Shown here: piece after piece, positions 6,511 through 10,680 of the stretch
Position numbering within the stretch: position 1 is the stretch's first letter
How the letters are laid out: the number at the start of each line of letters is the position of its first letter
NCBI GenBank assembly: GCA_964347995.1
Contig: CAYGBA010000052.1
Location: 1 to 10,680 of the forward strand
Source of the DNA: GCA-020348365 sp964347995
GTDB lineage: Archaea; Thermoproteota; Bathyarchaeia; Bathyarchaeales; Bathyarchaeaceae
Direction of reading: 5' to 3'
Length of the DNA stretch: 10,680 nucleotides
Made by a program: the position numbers and the translations under genes
The notes under the pieces: generated by a model
What the model was told of the DNA's origin: nothing
The model's database searches: none
What the model saw: the letters and a program-made list of their open reading frames with translations, nothing else

Positions 6511-8259
6511 TCAGGCGAGTGCTCCGAGAGGAAAGAGGGCTGCCGCAGACCAGGCGAAGAGAAGCGAGTTTAGAATGGCTCCCGCACCCATAGTTGAGGT
6601 TTTTCGATAGAACCACCATGAGCAAGCTGTCGAGATGCCGAAGAGCGGTATGAAACCCCAGAGGAATTCGAGAAAGAATCCTAGAAAAGAGGGTAGAGGT
6701 CGGATGTCTAGTAGAAACATTGGCAGGTATTGGAGGCTTAGAATGAAGAGGTAAGGGCAGATCTTTATGCCGATCGTTCTGCCTGCTGCAAGAACTTTCG
6801 ATCTGAGTCCGTGATTTCGGACTGGTCGGTTCCTGAACTCGTGGAGGTAAAGGCCTTCGACGAAGAAGAATGCTAGGAAGAAGGGAAGAAACATCAGGAG
6901 CATGGGAATCCTTGCTAGAGGCTTCAGATCGTTGAACATCGGAATGACGAAGAGCCTCAGATCAACGAGCGCGATGGCTTCCACAACGTGGACTATTGAA
7001 AAAAGTAGGAGGAAGATGCCGATTGCCATCGTCGCGTCGTAGCGGCTGCAAAATTCGGAGATCGCTCGTTTCAGGTTCAGCCTCACCGTGGAGAATCTAG
7101 GCAGAAGAAACCGAATCAAAAGTAGGCCTGTCAGAGCAACCGCAAGGAGCCACCAGGCAAAGGATGATCCGAAGATCAGGGGCGGAATGTGAATTAGGAA
7201 GCCTAGAAGGAACATCGGTAGGAACAAGGATAAGCCCAGTGATCCCCAGATGATCAGCACTTTCCAGTCTTCAAGGATTCCATATTTTGCTTCGGATCTT
7301 CTTTCTTGAGCGAAGGATGGGAAGGCGTCAAGGACAATTGAGGAAATCGGAAAGATAAGACCTACAAAGGCGATGAGGCTGATGGATAATGCCGCTTCGC
7401 GATAGAGATAGTTCAAGCCTATTTCTGAAGGCGAGTCTTGTTCAAGAGGGGGATCTGATCTTAACGCAGTGATCATCCAATGGACACTTTCAGATGCTAT
7501 TGTGGGATCCATAGGTTCAAAGATATGAGTTGTCGTAGGCGTGACAAGTTTCCTCGCTGTTTGCGTTGAGAAATTGCCATAAAGACGGTCAGTCTCGATC
7601 TGCTGAGCCTCTGCGAAAACTGGCAACAATTCATCCTTCAACTGAGCTAGATCGAACAGAATGTCGTGTTTCCCCACCGCTACCAGAAGATTCTTCGGAA
7701 ATGTAGAATTTAGGACCCCATAAACAGGATCACTAACCATCTCTCCGAACCCCCCGCCGATATAGACCGAAGCCATGATGCCTCCGTGAGCAACCGCCGT
7801 TGCCCTGATCGCTCCGGCTCCTAGACTGTGTCCGACAAGGCCGATCAATGACGCCTTGACGAATAGTTGTGATTCCGAATATCGAACAGCAGCTAGAGTA
7901 CCGAGAGTAGGATCAACGCTGCCATCACCGAAAATTCCTCCGGAATTACCGTGTCCAATCAGGTCTAGAGCAAGGGCAACAACATTCCGCCTCGCAAGTT
8001 CGAGTGCAATCCCACTCATCATCTGCTTAGAACCGCTTATTCCATGAACCAAAACAACAGCAGGCAGAGGATTTGCAGCAGTGGCGTCGATAGGCTGGTA
8101 TAGCAGACCGCTTATTTGTGTGTTATCATTCGCAATTTGGACTCTTCTAACATCCACGCCCTTAAAATCCGTATCAAGGAAGAATGCGATGCTCACTCCT
8201 AAAAGAAAAACTGAAACAAGCAGAAGAAGGGCGAAGTGGCTGGCTTTAATGGCGACCAT
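6511..8259 (-). CDS. Membrane-anchored alpha/beta hydrolase fused to a polytopic membrane domain
   Basis: This 582-residue protein begins with a signal-anchor helix (about 7-28), followed by an alpha/beta-hydrolase domain (about 48-270). The hydrolase has an oxyanion-side HGISGSK (72-78), nucleophile elbow GHSLG with Ser145, candidate acid Asp199 in GKHD, and candidate His245 in TTTH, so the catalytic triad looks complete. From about 289 to the end there are some eight hydrophobic helices with no motif I recognise. If the N-terminus is cytoplasmic, the hydrolase faces outside. Substrate is unknown; an ester, lipid or peptide is possible. The frame reaches TTG 8265, but ATG 8259 is preferred because GGAGA lies six bases before it, and only one base before the TTG. 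A TATA box at 8309-8316 supports its own promoter. The soluble part is a firm call; the membrane domain is of unknown function. Confidence 0.88.
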   Translation of the reverse strand: MVAIKASHFALLLLVSVFLLGVSIAFFLDTDFKGVDVRRVQIANDNTQISGLLYQPIDATAANPLPAVVLVHGISGSKQMMSGIALELARRNVVALALDLIGHGNSGGIFGDGSVDPTLGTLAAVRYSESQLFVKASLIGLVGHSLGAGAIRATAVAHGGIMASVYIGGGFGEMVSDPVYGVLNSTFPKNLLVAVGKHDILFDLAQLKDELLPVFAEAQQIETDRLYGNFSTQTARKLVTPTTTHIFEPMDPTIASESVHWMITALRSDPPLEQDSPSEIGLNYLYREAALSISLIAFVGLIFPISSIVLDAFPSFAQERRSEAKYGILEDWKVLIIWGSLGLSLFLPMFLLGFLIHIPPLIFGSSFAWWLLAVALTGLLLIRFLLPRFSTVRLNLKRAISEFCSRYDATMAIGIFLLLFSIVHVVEAIALVDLRLFVIPMFNDLKPLARIPMLLMFLPFFLAFFFVEGLYLHEFRNRPVRNHGLRSKVLAAGRTIGIKICPYLFILSLQYLPMFLLDIRPLPSFLGFFLEFLWGFIPLFGISTACSWWFYRKTSTMGAGAILNSLLFAWSAAALFPLGALA

Positions 8260-8308
8260 CGACAATCTCCAAGAGTCGTCTGATATAGTTATGAATACAA
8301 TTGATGCG

Positions 8309-8316
8309 ATTTATAA
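8309..8316 (-). promoter_or_regulatory. TATA box of the hydrolase gene
   Basis: TTATAAAT on the minus strand matches the archaeal TATA consensus well. It predicts transcription start near 8285 and a leader of about 25 nt that carries the GGAGA ribosome binding site before ATG 8259. Confidence 0.6.
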
Positions 8317-8330
8317 CAAATATGCAAAAC

Positions 8331-8346
8331 TAGGGCATTTGCCCAG
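8331..8346 (-). terminator. Hairpin with short T-run after the PNPOx-like gene
   Basis: On the minus strand GGGCA-AA-TGCCC, flanked by CT and AG, is followed by TAGTTTTGC. It lies about 65 bp past the stop codon of the split-barrel gene and could end that transcript. The two-base loop is tight for a stable RNA hairpin, so a DNA-level dyad is an alternative. Confidence 0.35.
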
Positions 8347-8406
8347 CGCCTAGGTTATCCGTTATCCCGCGGTAATGCGCCCGCTCAAAGTGACGGAGAG
8401 TACATA

Positions 8407-8841
8407 CTAAAGTCTCATGCGTGTCGTCCTGCTTGGCGTCACATATGTAGCTTCGGAAGGGAATATCTGCAAAAGAGTATAGTTGGGGTCATCTGCACTT
8501 TTCCAGTGTTTACTGAAGAAATCGCAATATCTCGCCAGTTCTGCCTTGACCTGCTGAGCTTTAACCATTTTTGCCGGTCCAGCAACTCGTATGCAACAAT
8601 CTTCACTTCCCTTTTTGAACACAAAGGAGAATTCCACTTTTGGGTTCTTCTGTATTTGTTTCACCTTTTCACTCCACGTGTCTGTGGTTATCCAAAATTT
8701 GCCGTCAAAACGGATCAGCGTCACAGGCCTGACTCGGGCTTGATCCCCATCTATGGTCGCCAAGAATACATGCTGAAAATCCCCAAACTGATTCAACACT
8801 TCTCTAATATCCTCAGCTTCTTCAACCATTTGCCACACCAT
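8407..8841 (-). CDS. Pyridoxamine 5'-phosphate oxidase-like FMN-binding split-barrel protein
   Basis: This small cytoplasmic protein (144 residues) has the PNPOx-like split beta-barrel fold, which binds FMN, F420 or haem as a homodimer. The order is typical: an N-terminal helix (about 5-20), strand HVFLATIDGDQARVRPVTL (24-42) with the phosphate-contacting R-x-R-P, then FDGKFWITTD (45-54), a helix EKVKQIQKNPKVEFSFV (58-74), and a late strand around VAGPAKMV. These parts fit general-stress-protein-like members rather than true pyridoxine oxidase. The ATG at 8841 has a TATA-like TTTATGAC (8872-8879) that predicts a leader of about 10 nt. The ATG at 8829 has GGTG six bases upstream, so the start is ambiguous by four residues. 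The cofactor cannot be decided from sequence. Confidence 0.85.
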   Translation of the reverse strand: MVWQMVEEAEDIREVLNQFGDFQHVFLATIDGDQARVRPVTLIRFDGKFWITTDTWSEKVKQIQKNPKVEFSFVFKKGSEDCCIRVAGPAKMVKAQQVKAELARYCDFFSKHWKSADDPNYTLLQIFPSEATYVTPSRTTRMRL

Positions 8842-8925
8842 GACGTCTTATAGTCTCGTATCTGGTTGATGTCATAAATCTTTAGTCTTCTCAAATCTAC
8901 ACTCTGCGCATATTCTAGTAAGATG

Positions 8926-9351
8926 TTAGTCAGAGTACCCTAATGCGCTCTTAACTTCCTCTTGAAAATTCTCCTTGTCCATAAAGAAAGTTTCAATCGG
9001 TTTCCCGTCAACAACACAAGAGGGGACGCGCCTCCTCCGTTCCACCTCTTCCGGCTCCTCAAACTTGTTTATCATTCTTATCGGAATATTCAGAGCGACT
9101 TCTCTTATTGATTTCTTGATGCTCTCTGAGAAATAGATGCAAAAGGGACATGACGGATCATAGAAGATTAAGGCTCTTTCCGTATCTTCTTCTTGCGGGA
9201 TGAACTTCTTTTCTTCAAGGTGATAAATGTAATCTTTCTTGAGTGGATAGTAAAGAAGGAAGGGATCATTCTTTTTGTCTAGTGGGATGCAAAGGTTGAT
9301 CAGGTCGTCTATTGTGTCCAAGGTGACATCTCTAATCTCCAACTTTTCCAT
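8926..9351 (-). CDS. Thioredoxin-fold CxxC protein, apparent GNAT/YoaP-type acetyltransferase lacking its GNAT core
   Basis: The 141-residue protein has two parts. Residues 1-29 (IRDVTLDTIDDLINLCIP) resemble the beginning of a GNAT acetyltransferase. Residues 30-141 resemble the C-terminal, thioredoxin-like YoaP-type portion of long GNAT proteins: a lead-in DPFLLYYPLKK, the redox-like CPFC (68-71), a presumed cis-proline at VPS (109-111) and the tail ENFQEEVKSAL. From memory of the family, full-length relatives have about 120 more residues between the halves, carrying the acetyl-CoA site; none are present here. The reading frame is intact across the join. No ribosome binding site or clear TATA box precedes the ATG at 9351. 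A redox or thiol-binding role is possible and acetyl transfer unlikely. It may be a functional reduced protein or an in-frame deletion remnant. Confidence 0.72.
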   Translation of the reverse strand: MEKLEIRDVTLDTIDDLINLCIPLDKKNDPFLLYYPLKKDYIYHLEEKKFIPQEEDTERALIFYDPSCPFCIYFSESIKKSIREVALNIPIRMINKFEEPEEVERRRRVPSCVVDGKPIETFFMDKENFQEEVKSALGYSD

Positions 9352-9419
9352 TTGGATGAGCCTGCTTTCATATCCATGCGACGCAGCATTCTACAGACAA
9401 ACTTGCAGGGGAGGATAGA

Positions 9420-9430
9420 CAATAAAAGCT
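9420..9430 (+). promoter_or_regulatory. Weak TATA-like element of the XPF operon
   Basis: CAATAAAAGC lies about 40 bp before the TTG at 9468 and predicts transcription start near 9450. An isolated GGGGAGGA at 9409-9416 is too far upstream to serve as the ribosome binding site. Confidence 0.3.
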
Positions 9431-9467
9431 AATCCTTGCAACTACATCAACAGAGAGCTGACTGACC

Positions 9468-10172
9468 TTGTCTGGGACTGAAACCTTAGTGCCATACATA
9501 AAAGAGCCAAGCGAGACAGAACAGCCGACGATTATAATCGACAGCCGTGAAGCCACGACCGCTCCGAAAATAGTCAAACGCCTCAAGGAGCAGGGAGCGA
9601 AAATCCAGATAAAACCGCTTCCTAAAGGCGATTATATAATTTCAGAGGAGTGCGCCTTCGAACGCAAGACAGTCAAAGACCTCGTCTACACGCTCACCCG
9701 CCGCCACCTCTTTGACCAACTCTTCACTCTAAAAGAGGCCTATGAGAGACCCTTCATCCTTATCGAGGGCTATCTGCCCATCATTTATAAGTTCACGAGG
9801 ATCAACCCGGCATCTATCTGGGGCGCCCTCTTCGCCCTCGCAAAACAACAGATCCTCCTAATCCACACAACCAACTACAAAGAGACCACAGATTTCCTCT
9901 ACACGGCGGCCAGACAAGAACAACTCGTAGAGAAAAGAAAGCCCGCCATACATCCAGTCAAAAAACACGAAACCCTGGCAGATGCCCAAATCTTCTTCAT
10001 AGCTAGCCTGCCGAACGTAGGCAGAGAAAGAGCTACAAGCCTACTTCAAAACTATCAGACCCCACTAAACGCCCTGTTGAACCTCGAGAACTGGGCCAAG
10101 GCTGTCCACGGACTTGGACCGAAAACAGCGAAAAAAGTAAAACAGGTCCTCCACAAACCATACAAAAGGTGA
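9468..10172 (+). CDS. xpf: XPF/ERCC4-type structure-specific DNA nuclease (short archaeal form)
   Basis: Nucleases of this kind cut 3'-flap, fork and related branched DNA during repair and replication restart, usually as a homodimer and in crenarchaea with PCNA. The ERCC4 nuclease domain occupies about 20-150 with IDSRE (24-28), KGDY (53-56), catalytic ERKTVKD (65-71) and ARQEQLVEKR at its end. A tandem helix-hairpin-helix domain follows at about 170-230 (LPNVGRERA and HGLGPKTA hairpins). There is no SF2 helicase domain, so this is the short form typical of TACK archaea, unlike euryarchaeal Hef. No clear PCNA-interacting QxxLxxFF motif is visible at the tail. The start is uncertain: TTG 9468 is listed and GTG 9489 is an alternative; neither has a strong ribosome binding site and no ATG is near. 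It heads a two-gene unit. Confidence 0.93.
   Translation: MSGTETLVPYIKEPSETEQPTIIIDSREATTAPKIVKRLKEQGAKIQIKPLPKGDYIISEECAFERKTVKDLVYTLTRRHLFDQLFTLKEAYERPFILIEGYLPIIYKFTRINPASIWGALFALAKQQILLIHTTNYKETTDFLYTAARQEQLVEKRKPAIHPVKKHETLADAQIFFIASLPNVGRERATSLLQNYQTPLNALLNLENWAKAVHGLGPKTAKKVKQVLHKPYKR
10167..10172 (+). promoter_or_regulatory. Ribosome binding site overlapping the xpf stop codon
   Basis: AGGTGA contains the TGA stop of the nuclease and matches the archaeal anti-Shine-Dalgarno. It lies six bases before the ATG at 10179, which implies translational coupling of the two genes. Confidence 0.7.
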
Positions 10173-10178
10173 ACCGAC

Positions 10179-10535
10179 ATGGAAGTCAAGATCGCACCGA
10201 CCAAAAAGCTGCTGGTTCTAGGCCTAGACGAGCGATCACTCGACAATCTGGCCTGGTGTGCTGTGACCTATAGGATTGATCGCTTGCTCTGGGTAGACGG
10301 CTACCTGCTCTGCGTGGAGGTGTACGAGAAGTCGTTCGAACACGAGATAAAGCATAAGGAGTTCCCCGTCAGCCAAGTCTGCTACACAAAATATCCGAAG
10401 TACACTCCAATCTATGAAGTTAAGAAAGGAGCAGAAATTCCCATCGTAAACGCCTCAGATATGCGAATATACAAGAAGCTACTGAAGGCAATCCAAAAAC
10501 ACGAGAAGAAGCGCCACCCGGAAGCTGAAGCGTGA
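10179..10535 (+). CDS. Conserved-looking hypothetical protein coupled to the XPF nuclease
   Basis: I do not recognise this 118-residue soluble protein. The first half alternates hydrophobic strands and charged turns (KKLLVLGLDE at 9-18, RIDRLLWVDGYLLCVEVYEK at 32-51), suggesting a small alpha/beta or beta-rich fold. The second half has a basic, aromatic stretch (QVCYTKYPKYTPIYEVKKG) and a helical, lysine-rich tail (KKLLKAIQKHEKKRHPEAEA) that could contact nucleic acid. Its three cysteines (27, 45, 68) do not form a zinc motif. It begins six bases after the XPF stop, and its ribosome binding site overlaps that stop, so the two are co-translated. A role as an accessory or regulatory partner of the nuclease is inference from position only. 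Confidence 0.8.
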   Translation: MEVKIAPTKKLLVLGLDERSLDNLAWCAVTYRIDRLLWVDGYLLCVEVYEKSFEHEIKHKEFPVSQVCYTKYPKYTPIYEVKKGAEIPIVNASDMRIYKKLLKAIQKHEKKRHPEAEA

Positions 10536-10633
10536 AGTCCGCTTGCCCACATGCGCGCAGAGTAGATTGTAGTAGAATGGCTAGAGAAATATATCCAGAA
10601 GACAAAGAGTTCATGGCTTTTGAACTAGTGTAG

Positions 10634-10680
10634 TTACATAGAATGTTTTCTTCTGTAGAGTATAACTGCTAGTAGTGTTG
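10634..10680 (-). CDS. Possible C-terminal end of a membrane protein entering from the right edge
   Basis: One minus-strand frame is open from the right edge to TAA at 10634-10636 and reads TLLAVILYRRKHSM, a hydrophobic end followed by positive residues, as at the tail of a membrane protein. Only about fifteen codons are visible, so this may be chance. On the other strand a TATA-like AAATATATCC at 10586-10595 could serve a gene beyond the window. Confidence 0.2.
   Translation of the reverse strand, partial: TLLAVILYRRKHSM

Noticed and set aside
1..10680. CRISPR arrays, insertion sequences, phage or toxin-antitoxin genes
   Set aside because: No regularly spaced direct repeats, transposase motifs, integrase or paired small toxin/antitoxin frames were found.

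Overview
The window is archaeal. It holds an archaeal/eukaryotic-type elongation factor 1-alpha, a short XPF-type nuclease with no helicase domain, TATA-like elements upstream of several genes, GGAGGTGA-type ribosome binding sites, and two genes that appear to start with TTG. The helicase-free XPF points to the TACK side of the archaea rather than Euryarchaeota. The gene mix (MATE exporter, DUF362, reduced GNAT/YoaP-like protein) and roughly balanced base composition would suit a Bathyarchaeia-like genome. That placement is inference from gene content and was not computed.

Layout from left to right. A MATE exporter is cut by the left edge (+). After it come a possible 41-residue membrane ORF (-) and a four-helix membrane protein of unknown function (+). 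A roughly 290-bp spacer with a possible 41-residue basic ORF (-) precedes EF-1alpha (+), which has the strongest ribosome binding site in the window. Convergent to EF-1alpha are an NfsA-type nitroreductase (-) and then an isoprenylcysteine-methyltransferase-like membrane protein (-). A DUF362 protein (+) follows and converges on a large membrane-anchored alpha/beta hydrolase (-). Upstream of the hydrolase lie a PNPOx-like flavin split-barrel protein (-) and a thioredoxin-fold protein (-). The last of these looks like a GNAT-YoaP acetyltransferase that has lost its acetyltransferase core. The right end is a two-gene unit (+): the XPF-type nuclease and a tightly coupled 118-residue protein I do not recognise.

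Most genes appear to be single transcription units separated by 80-300 bp. The one clear operon is the XPF pair, where the downstream ribosome binding site overlaps the upstream stop codon. EF-1alpha stands alone, without the ribosomal protein S10 gene that usually follows it in archaea. Several proteins have redox or flavin character (nitroreductase, PNPOx-like, CxxC protein), but their spacing does not show a shared pathway. I see no tRNA, rRNA, CRISPR array, insertion sequence or phage gene.

There is no obvious new multi-gene system. The best leads are the domain-deleted GNAT/YoaP protein, the uncharacterised partner of the XPF nuclease, and the hydrolase fused to a polytopic membrane domain.
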